This document shows, piece after piece, positions 1-8,564 of a stretch of DNA of 64,000 nucleotides (positions are counted from its first letter, which is position 1; every line of letters starts with the position of its first letter). The DNA comes from Streptomyces pseudovenezuelae. Its GTDB lineage: Bacteria; Actinomycetota; Actinomycetes; Streptomycetales; Streptomycetaceae. The translations under genes and the position numbers were made by a program. The stretch covers positions 1-64,000 of the forward strand of contig NZ_KQ948146.1 in the NCBI RefSeq assembly GCF_001513955.1, in the 5' to 3' direction. The notes below the pieces were generated by a model. That model made no database searches. It was not told where the DNA came from and was given only the letters and a program-made list of their open reading frames with translations.

Positions 1-11
1 GGAACACCCTC

Positions 12-536
12 ATGCCGTCGCCGCTCATACAGAAGCCCGAGACGGCGACCCCGGCCGCCCCTCACCCCGTCGTCTCCTTCCTCCGGTTCGTCGCCCTGGG
101 AGGCGGCGTCGGGGTCCTGTCCGGACTGGTGGTGCCGCTGCTGGCCATGAACCTGCCCTGGGCTGTCTCGAACGCTCTGGTCACCGCCGCCTCCACCCTG
201 CTGTGCACCGAGCTCCACGCCCGCTTCACCTTCGGCACCGGGCACCGCGCCGGATGGCGGGAGCACTGGCAGTCCGCCGGCTCGGCGACCGCCGCCTATC
301 TGGCCACCACCGCTGCTGTGTACGTCCTTCACCTGGCGCAGCCCTCCCCCGGCATGCTGCGTGAGCAGCTCGTCTACCTGAGCGCTTCCGGCCTCGCGGG
401 GCTGGGCCGCTTCGCCGTCCTGCGCCTCTATGTCTTCACGGTCCTCGACGGCACCCGCCGCTCCACCGCCGGCACGCGGGGATCCGCAACGGGCCCCCGC
501 CCTGCGCCGGTTCGCGGGCAGCTCCAGGTGATGTGA
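12..536 (+). CDS. GtrA-like four-helix membrane protein
   Basis: A 174-residue integral membrane protein with four hydrophobic segments at about residues 23-46, 51-74, 90-109 and 119-141 and a short polar tail, the layout of the GtrA/DPMS1 family (usually 120-180 residues). Family members take part in moving or flipping polyprenyl-linked sugars for cell-envelope glycosylation. A glycosyltransferase partner is usual but none lies in the sequence to the right; the left neighbour is outside the window. The ATG at 12 is the first in-frame start; only GGAA is visible as a possible ribosome site, so the start could lie further left. The transport role is inferred from the family alone. Confidence 0.7.
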   Translation: MPSPLIQKPETATPAAPHPVVSFLRFVALGGGVGVLSGLVVPLLAMNLPWAVSNALVTAASTLLCTELHARFTFGTGHRAGWREHWQSAGSATAAYLATTAAVYVLHLAQPSPGMLREQLVYLSASGLAGLGRFAVLRLYVFTVLDGTRRSTAGTRGSATGPRPAPVRGQLQVM

Positions 537-713
537 GCCGACGCCCGGTGCCTCGGCGGACTGGGGACAGCGGACGGGGACTGTGTCACACCCGCGTGGG
601 ACCGTGGGGACATGGACGAACGGCGCGTGCTCGCTGCCCGGCTGTCGGCCGGAGGGAGCCGGGCATGGAGGCCATGGCCGCCCCACGCGCCCTGAGCCGG
701 GAAAGGCCGCGTC

Positions 714-1232
714 ATGACCGACATCGACACCCAGTTCCTGCGCAGCCTGTTCGACGAGGAAGGCAGTCTGCACACCGCCGGCCGCACCGCCCTGTACCGG
801 CTCTACGGCCCCGAAGGCCTGCTGTACGTGGGCATTTCCACGTGTCCGCTCACACGTATCCGCACCCACCTGCAACAGCAGCCCTGGGCACCCCACGTCA
901 TCGGCATACAGATCGACTATCCCCACGACGCGCACGCGGCCGAACGCGAAGCCGTGCACACCGAACGGCCCCTGCACAACGTCATGTTCAACGGGCAGGC
1001 CCCTCCCCCGCCACCGGACCGGGCGGCCCGGCTCAGGGCCGAACTCGCCGCTCAGCGACGGCGACTGGACGAACTGCAGGCCGCCGTACCGCAGTCCACC
1101 GCCCACCTGCGCCTCATCCTCCGCGGCATCACCGCGGCGCAGACGAAGGTCGCGAAGCTCACCAGGGAAGCCGAGGAGGTCGAGCGCGCACAGGAACCGC
1201 CCGGGCGTCGGGCCGGACGGACCAAACCGTAG
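714..1232 (+). CDS. GIY-YIG nuclease-domain protein
   Basis: A 172-residue protein. Residues 26-42 read ALYRLYGPEGLLYVGIS, the two-strand GIY-YIG signature with Tyr28 and Tyr38-Val-Gly40. Arg48/Arg50 sit where the catalytic Arg is expected, Glu77/Glu79 in AAEREAV match the metal-binding Glu, and LHN near residue 90 matches the family Asn. A compact nuclease domain is followed by a charged, probably coiled-coil tail from about residue 105. Standalone actinobacterial proteins of this kind have unknown substrates. The start is supported by GGGAAAGG about 7 bases before the ATG. All catalytic positions appear present, so nuclease activity is plausible but unproven. Confidence 0.7.
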   Translation: MTDIDTQFLRSLFDEEGSLHTAGRTALYRLYGPEGLLYVGISTCPLTRIRTHLQQQPWAPHVIGIQIDYPHDAHAAEREAVHTERPLHNVMFNGQAPPPPPDRAARLRAELAAQRRRLDELQAAVPQSTAHLRLILRGITAAQTKVAKLTREAEEVERAQEPPGRRAGRTKP

Positions 1233-1357
1233 GAGGCGGATGCACCCTGGCCCCGGCCCCAGGCAGCCCTGTCACGATCAGGCAGTCCGGCGTCTCGTAG
1301 GTGCCGGGCCGCGGCACTCGGTTCAGGCCAGCGCGGGCACGGCGCGGCGGACCATGC

Positions 1358-1792
1358 TCAGTCGAGGCAGAACTCGTTGCCCTCGACGTCCTGCATCACG
1401 ATGCAGGACTCGTTTTCCTCGTCGGCCGGCAGCAGTCGCACGCGTACCGCGCCGAGCGCGACGAGCCGTGCGCATTCGGCCTCCAGTGCGGCCAGGCGCT
1501 CCTCACCCACGAGTCCGGTGCCGGCCCGGACGTCGAGATGCACCCGGTTCTTGACGACCTTGCCCTCGGGGACGCGCTGGAAGAACAGTCGCGGGCCGGC
1601 CCCTGACGGGTCGACGCACATGAACCACGCACCCCGCTCCGCAGGAGGCAGGGAGTGGTCGAAGTCCTCCCACGAAGCGAATCCTTCAGGCGGTTGCGGT
1701 ACGACGTATCCCAGCACCTCGCACCAGAAGCGAGCTACGCGCTCGGGTTCCGCACAGTCGAAGGTGACTTGGAATTTCTTGATCGTTGGCAT
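1358..1792 (-). CDS. VOC-fold (glyoxalase-like) protein
   Basis: A 144-residue protein built from two beta-alpha-beta-beta-beta units typical of the vicinal oxygen chelate superfamily. It opens with a strand IKKFQVTFDCAEPERVARFW, and the second half ends QDVEGNEFCLD, the usual C-terminal signature with the metal-ligand-type Glu. This subgroup is normally annotated as a glyoxalase or VOC family protein and its reaction cannot be told from sequence; some relatives confer resistance by binding drugs. AGGGTG lies 5 bases before the ATG. It is divergent from the erythromycin-esterase-like gene across 158 bases. Confidence 0.75.
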   Translation of the reverse strand: MPTIKKFQVTFDCAEPERVARFWCEVLGYVVPQPPEGFASWEDFDHSLPPAERGAWFMCVDPSGAGPRLFFQRVPEGKVVKNRVHLDVRAGTGLVGEERLAALEAECARLVALGAVRVRLLPADEENESCIVMQDVEGNEFCLD

Positions 1793-1950
1793 CGGCGCAC
1801 CCTAACAGGGGCCTGCGTCGGTCCTCGGGGGAAGTGGGCCACGGACGGCCCGGTGTGCGGCGGGGGCGGACCGCGGTAGTGCCTGCGGTACCCGCGGCTG
1901 GGCAGCGTAGGGGTTGGTGACGCGCCCTGTGCGCACGGAAACCTACAACC

Positions 1951-3363
1951 ATGAAGCGACACAAGGCAGTAGTGATGTCCTCGGTCCTCCTCTCCCTCGG
2001 CGCGCTCGGCGGGGTGGCGGTGGCCACTCCGGCCGTCGGCGACACACGGCAGGAGTCGTCCGCCGCGGTCACGGTCCCGGTCTCGAACGCATCGACCTCC
2101 GCACCGCACGCGGATCCCGTGGTCACCGCCATCGAACGCAGTGCTCATCCGCTGAGGAGCACCGATCCCGAGGGCAGCCTGCGGGACCTTCAGGCGCTGG
2201 GCCGCATGGTCCGGGGCGCCGACGTGGTGGGGCTGGGCGAAGCCACGCACGGTTCGCGGGACTTCTTCCGCATGAAGCACCGGGTCTTCCGCTATCTGGT
2301 CGAGGAGAAGGGCTTTCGGTCCTTCGCCCTGGAGCTTCCCTGGAGCAGCGGGGTGCGGCTCGACGCGTACGTGGTGGACGGGAAGGGCGACCTGAAGGAC
2401 ATCGCGCGAGAGGAGTTCCAGGGTTCCTACCGGATCTGGAACAACCAGGACTACCTCGACCTCATCGAGTGGATGCGCACCTACAACCTTCGCCATCCGG
2501 ACGACCCGGTGCGGTTCATGGGCGACGACATGGGCTACGCGGGGCCCGAGTCGTACGAGCGGGTGACCGGCTATGTGGCACGCAGGTACCCGCGGTTGCT
2601 GGACCGCGTCACCGAGCTGTACCGCGGCCTGGCACCGACCACCGACGCCGGGACCTACAGCGAGGAGTACTTCAAGCTGCCGCTCGGCGAGCGCCGGGAG
2701 CGCGCCGAGCGGACCGGAGAGGTGTACGAGCTCCTGCGGAAACAGCGCCCCGCCGCCGGCGCCGACCGCCGGGACCACCTGTGGATGGTGCAGCACGCCA
2801 GGGCGATCCATCAGATGGCCAGGGGCATGGCCTTCGACTTCGAGGACGAGGACCAGGTGGCGGCGATGATGAAACTCCGTGACCAGGTCATGGCCGAGAA
2901 CGTCGCCTGGTGGCACCGGCACACCGGCGACCGGATCCTGCTGTCGGCCCACAACACCCACGTGTCCTACGACTCGTTCGACGCGCGGTATCCCAAGACC
3001 CAAGGCGCCTTCCTGCGCGGTGTGTTGGGCGGGGACTACGTCAGCATCGGCTTCACCTTCTACGAGGGTGCCTTCAAGGCATTCGGCACCGAGGACAACG
3101 TGATGCGCACCTACCGGGTGGGTGCCGCGGAGCCGGGCTCCAACGAACACACCCTGGACCAGGCCCGCCAGGAGGACTACCTCCTCGACCTGCGCACGGC
3201 TCCGGCACCCGCGCGTGCCTGGCTGGACAAGGAGCGCGCCACCTGGAACATCGGGGCCGGGTGGCCCGACCCCGTGAAGTACACGACAGCCCTCCGGAAG
3301 GCGCACGACATCCTCATCCACCTGCACGACGTCGAAGCGACCACCTATCTGGGCACCCCCTGA
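1951..3363 (+). CDS. Exported erythromycin esterase-like protein
   Basis: A 470-residue protein of the Ere/DUF-type esterase superfamily. Residues 91-100 carry GLGEATHG, with Glu97 and His100 matching the acidic and histidine residues essential in EreA/EreB-type enzymes; a second conserved block AHNTHVSYD lies near residue 335. Unlike the cytosolic Ere proteins it starts with a signal-peptide-like segment (MKRHK, a hydrophobic run, then ATPAVGDT), so export is predicted. In Streptomyces such genes are common and not necessarily linked to macrolide resistance; the natural substrate is unknown. GGAAA precedes the ATG by about 9 bases. It converges on the LysR gene with only 8 bases between stops. 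Confidence 0.8.
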   Translation: MKRHKAVVMSSVLLSLGALGGVAVATPAVGDTRQESSAAVTVPVSNASTSAPHADPVVTAIERSAHPLRSTDPEGSLRDLQALGRMVRGADVVGLGEATHGSRDFFRMKHRVFRYLVEEKGFRSFALELPWSSGVRLDAYVVDGKGDLKDIAREEFQGSYRIWNNQDYLDLIEWMRTYNLRHPDDPVRFMGDDMGYAGPESYERVTGYVARRYPRLLDRVTELYRGLAPTTDAGTYSEEYFKLPLGERRERAERTGEVYELLRKQRPAAGADRRDHLWMVQHARAIHQMARGMAFDFEDEDQVAAMMKLRDQVMAENVAWWHRHTGDRILLSAHNTHVSYDSFDARYPKTQGAFLRGVLGGDYVSIGFTFYEGAFKAFGTEDNVMRTYRVGAAEPGSNEHTLDQARQEDYLLDLRTAPAPARAWLDKERATWNIGAGWPDPVKYTTALRKAHDILIHLHDVEATTYLGTP

Positions 3364-3371
3364 CACGCGGG

Positions 3372-4274
3372 TCAAGCAGTGGGTGGTGGTGCCAGCGCGG
3401 CCGCGACCTCGACGGCGACGTCGACCGCGCGGGCGGCGAGCGGTGAATGGACGCGTCCGGCCTGCCAGTGCAGGTAGATCTCCCGGGGCGGCAGACAGGG
3501 CCGTAGCTCGTGGACGCGGAGCCGGTCGTCGGAGGGGACGTCGGCGCCGCGGACGGCGAGCCAGGGCAGCAGTGCCGATCCCAGGCCGGCGCGCACCATC
3601 GACAACAGGGTGTCGTTGACCGCGCTGCGGAACACGATCCGCGGACGGGCGCCGCTGTGCGCGAGTGCCTGCTCCATCAGCGGCTGGTCGCAGGTCAGCG
3701 GCCAGGCCACCATCGGTGCGCCGTCGAGCCGCTCCAGCGACACCGGCCCGTCGGGGAAGGTGCCGGCGGCGGCCACCAGCAGATAGGGATCGTCGAGCAG
3801 CTTGCGCCGCTCGATGTCGCCGTCGACGCGGCCGTCGTAGAACAGCAGGTCGAGGTCGCCGATCCGGGGCTGCTCCGGCTCCTCCTCGGACAGCCTGATG
3901 TCGCAGCCGGGATGCTCCTCGCGCAGCCGGCGCACGACCGAGGGAAGGATCACGCTGGACACGCTCTGGAACGTGCCGATGTCGATGCGGCCGTCGCCCG
4001 CCTGGAACCGGTCCACGGCGTCGGTCAGCGCCGCCGCCTTCGCCAGCAGGGCGCGGCCGTGGTCCAGGACCACGGAGCCCAGGGGGGTGAGCCGGACCGG
4101 TCGGGGGCCGCCCGGCCGGTCGAACACCGGACCGCCGACGGCCCGCTCCAGCGCGGCGACCTGCTGGCTCACCGTCGACTGGGTGTACCCGAGGCGGACG
4201 GCGGCCCGGCCGAACGAGCCTTCCTCGACGATGGCGGTCATCGCCGCCAGGTGGCGCAGCTCGATGGTGCTCAC
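3372..4274 (-). CDS. LysR-family transcriptional regulator
   Basis: About 300 residues from the GTG at 4274, whose product begins STIELRHLAAM, the standard LysR N-terminus; in-frame starts further upstream would add an unusual leader. An N-terminal winged helix-turn-helix (about residues 3-62, with RLGYTQSTVSQQVAALE) is followed by a periplasmic-binding-protein-like effector domain. It is transcribed away from the hydrolase-LLM-methyltransferase cassette across 95 bases with two palindromes, so it probably controls that cassette and itself. The effector is unknown. Confidence 0.88.
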   Translation of the reverse strand: MSTIELRHLAAMTAIVEEGSFGRAAVRLGYTQSTVSQQVAALERAVGGPVFDRPGGPRPVRLTPLGSVVLDHGRALLAKAAALTDAVDRFQAGDGRIDIGTFQSVSSVILPSVVRRLREEHPGCDIRLSEEEPEQPRIGDLDLLFYDGRVDGDIERRKLLDDPYLLVAAAGTFPDGPVSLERLDGAPMVAWPLTCDQPLMEQALAHSGARPRIVFRSAVNDTLLSMVRAGLGSALLPWLAVRGADVPSDDRLRVHELRPCLPPREIYLHWQAGRVHSPLAARAVDVAVEVAAALAPPPTA

Positions 4275-4288
4275 GCGTCCCAGCGTAA

Positions 4289-4321
4289 CGATGTACATCG
4301 CTCCATGCGATCGAACCGATC
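4289..4321. promoter_or_regulatory. Probable LysR operator region
   Basis: The 95-base divergent region between the LysR GTG (4274) and the hydrolase ATG (4370) holds a perfect 12-bp palindrome CGATGTACATCG at 4289-4300 and a second dyad GATCG-AAC-CGATC at 4309-4321. LysR proteins usually bind paired dyads between divergent promoters. The assignment is inferred from position and symmetry. Confidence 0.45.
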
Positions 4322-4369
4322 GGAAATCATCACTTTTCACCATGGAGTCGTGCGCTCTAGCGTCAGGAC

Positions 4370-5224
4370 ATGACCTCACCTCGCTCGCACGGCGAGCACC
4401 TCCTCGGCATCAACGGCGTCGAGCTGTGCACGGAGACCTTCGGGGACCGCGCGGACCCGGCGATCGTGCTGGTCGCCGGAGCGGCCGCCTCGATGCTGTG
4501 GTGGGACGCCGACCTGTGCGAACAGCTCGCCGCCCACGGCCGGTTCGTGGTCCGCTACGACCACCGGGACACCGGTCGCTCGACCTGCTGCCCACCGGGA
4601 CGGCCGTCCTACACGTACACGGATCTCGTCCTCGACGTGCTCGGTGTCCAGGACGCCCTGGGCATCGGGTCCGCCCATGTGGTCTGTCAGTCGATGTTCG
4701 GCGGGGCCGGACTCGTCCTCGGCGTGGACCATCCCGACCGGGTCGCGTCGCTGACGTTCGTGTCGACCTCGACCGGTGCCGACGACCTGCCGCCGCCGTC
4801 GAGCGACCTGGCGGTGCCGGCCGAGCCGGACGTCTCCGACGCGGCCGCGGTGGTCGACTACGTGGTCGCCGGCGCGAGGGCGTACGCCGGTGGCTCGCCG
4901 TACTTCGACGAGACCGCGGTCCGAGCCCTGGCGGCACATGACGTGGCACGCGCCAGGAACTACGCGTCGACGCTGGTCAACCATTTCGCCATCGAGCACG
5001 ACAGGCCGACCCGCGGTGGCTTCGGCGACATCGTGGCGCCGACGCTCGTGGTCCACGGCGACCACGACCCGCTGCTGCCGCTGCCGCACGGCGAGGCCCT
5101 GCGTGACGCGATCCCCGGTGCGCAGCTGCTGGTCCTCAAGGGGGCCGGGCACGACCTGCCGCGTCCGGTGTGGGACGACCTCGTCCCGGCTCTGGTGCGG
5201 CACACACAGGAGGGCGGCTCGTGA
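4370..5224 (+). CDS. Alpha/beta hydrolase
   Basis: A 284-residue alpha/beta-hydrolase-fold protein, closest in look to the RdmC/aclacinomycin-methylesterase and haloperoxidase-like group. The triad is readable: Ser108 in the nucleophile elbow, Asp233 in HGDHDP, His261 in GAGHD. The elbow is C-Q-S-M-F rather than G-x-S-x-G, with Cys106 replacing the first glycine and Phe110 the last, which may change the elbow geometry. First gene of a three-gene unit: its stop overlaps the GTG of the LLM oxidoreductase. AGGA lies very close to the ATG, so the ribosome site is weak. Confidence 0.82.
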   Translation: MTSPRSHGEHLLGINGVELCTETFGDRADPAIVLVAGAAASMLWWDADLCEQLAAHGRFVVRYDHRDTGRSTCCPPGRPSYTYTDLVLDVLGVQDALGIGSAHVVCQSMFGGAGLVLGVDHPDRVASLTFVSTSTGADDLPPPSSDLAVPAEPDVSDAAAVVDYVVAGARAYAGGSPYFDETAVRALAAHDVARARNYASTLVNHFAIEHDRPTRGGFGDIVAPTLVVHGDHDPLLPLPHGEALRDAIPGAQLLVLKGAGHDLPRPVWDDLVPALVRHTQEGGS

Positions 5225-6033
5225 ACCGGCTGCGGTCGGCACTGTGGCTGCCGCTCTTCGACGATCTCGCCGACCCGTCCACGGTCGCGCGCGTCGCCGC
5301 CGACGCGGAGGAGGCCGGGTGGGACGGCTGCTTCGTCTGGGATCAGCTGTGCTGGCGGGCGCCGATCCGGCAGGTCGCCGACCCGTGGATCGCGCTGGCG
5401 GCGATCGCGACCGTGACCGAGCGCATCCGGCTCGGCCCGATGGTGACGGCGCTTCCCCGCCGACGGCCGGCCAAGGTCGCTCGCGAGAGCGCGACACTCG
5501 ATCGGCTCAGCGAGGGCCGCCTCACCCTCGGCGTCGGCCTGGGCAGTGACCGGTTCGCCGGCGAGCTGTCCAGGACCGGCGAGGAGCTCGACGCCCGGCG
5601 GCGCGGGCGGATGCTCGACGAGTCCCTGGATGTCCTGACCGCCGCCTGGTCCGGCGAGCCGGTACGCCATCGCGGCGAGCACTACACCGTCGACGACATC
5701 ACGTTCCTGCCGCGACCGGTTCAGCGGCCCGGGGTGCCGGTGTGGGCCGCGGGCATGCCCGGCAATGGCAAGCCGATCCGCCGTGCCGCACGGCTCGACG
5801 GCTTCTTCCCGGCCAATCTCCAACATCCGGACCAGCTCGCCGAGATCGTCGACTCCCTCACCGGACTCCGCCAGGGCCGGATGGCCTCGTACGACATCGC
5901 CGTAGGGCTCCCCCTGGGCGTCGACCCCGAGCCGTACGCGAGAGCGGGCGCGACGTGGTGGCTGCCAGAGTGGGAACCGGGGGTACGGCTCGACACCGTG
6001 CGGGGTGTGCTCCGCGACGGCCCGGCGGCGTGA
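5221..6033 (+). CDS. LLM-class flavin-dependent oxidoreductase
   Basis: A 270-residue luciferase-like TIM-barrel protein starting at the GTG that overlaps the upstream stop (GTGA at 5221-5224), implying translational coupling. It has the family opening strand LWLPLF, the block DPWIALAAIATVTERIRLG and the region RLSEGRLTLGVGLG, which shape the F420/FMN pocket. It is shorter than the usual 300-350 residues but ends after a normal C-terminal helix. The likely cofactor in Streptomyces is F420 or reduced flavin; the substrate is unknown. Being locked to a hydrolase and a methyltransferase suggests a short small-molecule modification pathway. Confidence 0.82.
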   Translation: MNRLRSALWLPLFDDLADPSTVARVAADAEEAGWDGCFVWDQLCWRAPIRQVADPWIALAAIATVTERIRLGPMVTALPRRRPAKVARESATLDRLSEGRLTLGVGLGSDRFAGELSRTGEELDARRRGRMLDESLDVLTAAWSGEPVRHRGEHYTVDDITFLPRPVQRPGVPVWAAGMPGNGKPIRRAARLDGFFPANLQHPDQLAEIVDSLTGLRQGRMASYDIAVGLPLGVDPEPYARAGATWWLPEWEPGVRLDTVRGVLRDGPAA

Positions 6034-6045
6034 GGAGGCGTCCCC

Positions 6046-6816
6046 GTGTTCGACTACGACTCCGAGCTCACTCGGCATCACGAGCGGCTGATGGAAGCCC
6101 TCGAAGTCCGCGCCGGTGATCGTGTCCTGGACATCGGCTGCGGCACCGGCCGGACCACCCGGGACGCGGCACGGGCGGCGTCACCGGGTACCGCGCTCGG
6201 CATCGACGTCTCGGGGCCGATGCTGGCGCGGGCCCGCCGAGAGGCCGAGGCGGAAGGGCTCAGCAATGCCGCCTTCACGCAGGGCGACGCCCAGGACCAG
6301 GCGTTTGCGCCGGAGCACTTCACCTTGGCCGTCAGCCGGTTCGGGACGATGTTCTTCTCCGACCCGGTCGCCGCGTTCGCCAACATCGGCCGGGCCCTGC
6401 GCCCCGGCGCGCGCTTCGTGCAGCTGGTCTGGCAGGCCGCCGAACGCCAGGAGTGGCACACCGCGATCCGGGCGGCGCTCTCCGGCGGCCCCGCGTCACC
6501 GGCGCCTGCCCCGGCGGCCGGCGATCCCTTCACGCTGGCCGATCCGCAGGTCGCGGCCGGTGTCCTGACCGCGGCCGGATTCACCGGGGTGGATGTCGTC
6601 GACGTACGCGAGCCCGTCCACTACGGCCCGGACGCGGAGCGCGCGCTCGCTGCCGTACTCCAGCTGCGTATGGCGAGGGAATGGCTCAGGGGTCTGGATG
6701 CCGCGAGCGGGGAGCGCGCACTCGACCGGTTGCGCGGGACTCTCGACGCGCACGACACCGGCGACGGCGTGTGGTTCGACTCGCGCGCCTGGCTGGTCGT
6801 CGCGCGCCGGAAGTGA
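6046..6816 (+). CDS. Class I SAM-dependent methyltransferase
   Basis: A 256-residue Rossmann-type methyltransferase. Motif I VLDIGCGTG is at about residues 27-35, the acidic loop GIDVSGPML follows, and FTLAVSRFGTMFFSDPVAAF matches motif IV and post-motif regions of the UbiE/Methyltransf_11 group. It starts at the GTG 12 bases after the LLM stop, behind GAGGAGG. It is the last gene of the LysR-linked cassette. Substrate not predictable. Confidence 0.85.
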   Translation: MFDYDSELTRHHERLMEALEVRAGDRVLDIGCGTGRTTRDAARAASPGTALGIDVSGPMLARARREAEAEGLSNAAFTQGDAQDQAFAPEHFTLAVSRFGTMFFSDPVAAFANIGRALRPGARFVQLVWQAAERQEWHTAIRAALSGGPASPAPAPAAGDPFTLADPQVAAGVLTAAGFTGVDVVDVREPVHYGPDAERALAAVLQLRMAREWLRGLDAASGERALDRLRGTLDAHDTGDGVWFDSRAWLVVARRK

Positions 6817-6845
6817 CCATGCGCGAGACGCCGCCCTGACGTGCG

Positions 6846-7469
6846 CTACGGGGGCGGGCCGACCGATGAGCGCTCCGCGGTGACCGAGCTGTCGCCCCCG
6901 GAGCGCGTGCTGCGCCGGCCCTGCGGGTCGACCGGTCCGCGGATGACGCCGTGCGGACCCGGCCGTAGAGACTCACCGCCATTCCGGCCGGCGGAGTCCG
7001 CGCGGCCGGTGTCGTCACTCGTGGCAAGCCGCAGATGGGCGGTGATCTCCTTGCCGCTGCCCCGGGGGGTGACGACGACCCTGTCACTGACCGAGTGCAC
7101 CAGGTACAGACCGTGACCGCCGATACGGCGGCGATCGGGCGGCTGCACCACCGGCGCGTCCGGCGAGGTGTCGTACAGGCTGATCGTCAGCTCGGTGCCG
7201 GTCAGCCGCAGCGTCAGGGCGCAGGGGCCGGGAGCGTGCCGCAGAGCGTTCGTGATCAGCTCGCTGACGACTAGTTCGGCGTCCATGAGCCGGGACGCGG
7301 GGACGGTGGGGCGGTCGCCGTGCGGAGCGTGGGCGAGGACGGCGCGCACATCCCGCCGCGCCTCCGCGGCGTGGGGCCTGCTGGGGCCCCAGGCCGCGGC
7401 ATAGCGCAGCTTGGCATGATCGTCCCTGCCCACCTCATCTGCCGCCTGCTTCATAAGCGGGATGACCAT
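6846..7469 (-). CDS. RsbW-like ATP-binding regulatory protein
   Basis: A 207-residue GHKL/HATPase_c protein of the anti-sigma-factor (RsbW/SpoIIAB) type abundant in Streptomyces. The N-box ELVVSELITNALRHA and the G-box RIGGHGLYLVHSVSD are intact; the C-terminal 50 residues are polar and low-complexity. Such proteins bind ATP and often sequester a sigma factor or an anti-anti-sigma protein. I chose the ATG at 7469 because AAAGAGCT precedes it; ATG 7517 and GTG 7535 are possible longer starts. It lies just downstream of the GAF-ANTAR gene on the same strand, which suggests a shared stress-signalling role. Confidence 0.8.
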   Translation of the reverse strand: MVIPLMKQAADEVGRDDHAKLRYAAAWGPSRPHAAEARRDVRAVLAHAPHGDRPTVPASRLMDAELVVSELITNALRHAPGPCALTLRLTGTELTISLYDTSPDAPVVQPPDRRRIGGHGLYLVHSVSDRVVVTPRGSGKEITAHLRLATSDDTGRADSAGRNGGESLRPGPHGVIRGPVDPQGRRSTRSGGDSSVTAERSSVGPPP

Positions 7470-7580
7470 GTGGAGCTCTTTCGTCGCATTCACCACTCGT
7501 GGCCGGTTGCCGCTCATGCGGCTACCCGGGCACAAGCCATGTACGCAGACGCGAGCGACTCCCCCGGGCCGGGCGCCCGG

Positions 7581-8288
7581 TCAGGCCTGGCCGGAGCGGT
7601 CGCCTCGGACCCGCTGGGCGACGTCGCGCAGCTTGATGTTGTGCTGCTGCGAGATGCGGCGCAGCACGCTGAAGGCGTCGTCCTCGCTCAGCTTGTGCCG
7701 TTCCATCAGGATGCCCATGGCCTCGCCGATCGCGTGGCGGGTCTTCATGGCGTCCTCGAGCTGGTCGATGGTGCGGGCGTCGGCCAGGGCGACGGCGGCG
7801 TGCGAGGCCAGCATCCAGCCGGCCGTCTCGATGTCCTTGTCGAAGGCTCCGGGGCGGCGGGAGTACAGGTTCAGTGCGCCGAAATCCGCGTCGTGGGTGT
7901 AGAGCAGCACCCCGGTCATGCTGCCGATGCCCAGGTCGCGAGCCGCCTCGGCGAACCGTGGCCAGGCCGGCTGCGGCTGGGTGATGTCGGCGATCCGGAA
8001 CACCCGCTCGCCCTTCCCGCCGTCGGAGCGGGCGGCGAGGTCGAAGCACGGGCCCTCGGCCAGCTCGCCCTGAAGCCGGTCGGACGCCTCCACCACGTCA
8101 CCGCACGAGGACAGCGTCACCGCCCGGCCCTTGCGGACCGCCAGGATCCCGGCCGCGTCACAGCCGTCCACGAGCTGCACCGCGGCCGCCGCGATCTCGT
8201 CCAGCGTGCCCTGCACGGACTCCTGCGCGAGCAGTTTCCGCGCGAGCTGGGCCATCGCCTCGGCGAACTCCCGCCATTCCACCGCCAC
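7581..8288 (-). CDS. GAF-ANTAR RNA-binding antiterminator-type regulator
   Basis: A 235-residue two-domain protein: a GAF sensor domain (about residues 20-160, with SSCGDVVEASDRLQGELAEG and a C-terminal SHAAVALADA helix) followed by an ANTAR domain (about 170-226, with MKTRHAIGEAMGILMERHKL and AFSVLRRISQQHNIKLRDVA). ANTAR proteins bind paired hairpins in nascent RNA and stop termination. GTG 8288 is preferred because GGAGG is 6 bases upstream; GTGs at 8291 and 8282 are alternatives. No Cys/His-rich metal site is visible in the GAF domain, so the ligand is unknown. Confidence 0.85.
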   Translation of the reverse strand: MAVEWREFAEAMAQLARKLLAQESVQGTLDEIAAAAVQLVDGCDAAGILAVRKGRAVTLSSCGDVVEASDRLQGELAEGPCFDLAARSDGGKGERVFRIADITQPQPAWPRFAEAARDLGIGSMTGVLLYTHDADFGALNLYSRRPGAFDKDIETAGWMLASHAAVALADARTIDQLEDAMKTRHAIGEAMGILMERHKLSEDDAFSVLRRISQQHNIKLRDVAQRVRGDRSGQA

Positions 8289-8564
8289 CACCCACCTCCA
8301 CCGGTGCGGCCACCCTACCGCCGACCCGTTGTCCGTCCCCCACCGAGCGCCGCAGCACGGTTCACACCGAGCGGCCGGCCCTCCGGAAGCAGGGACGGAC
8401 CGCACCGGGTCGCGGCCTCCCCGGCTCGTTGGCTGAACCGGAGAAGCCTGGCCGGAGCGGCCCCCATGGGTACGCCGCCACGCCCGGCCTGTCCTTCAAG
8501 TCCCCAGCTCGGCCCGGGCTACTCCTGTGTCACGAGACGGCCCGCCACCGTGGGTCACCGGCCC

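Noticed and set aside
1735..3375. 546-residue minus-strand frame opposite the esterase gene
   Set aside because: Antisense shadow; low-complexity Val/Gly/His protein with no ribosome site.
6046..6816. Methyltransferase as part of a natural-product biosynthesis cluster
   Set aside because: No PKS, NRPS or other core biosynthetic gene is in the window; the cassette is better described as a small LysR-controlled unit.
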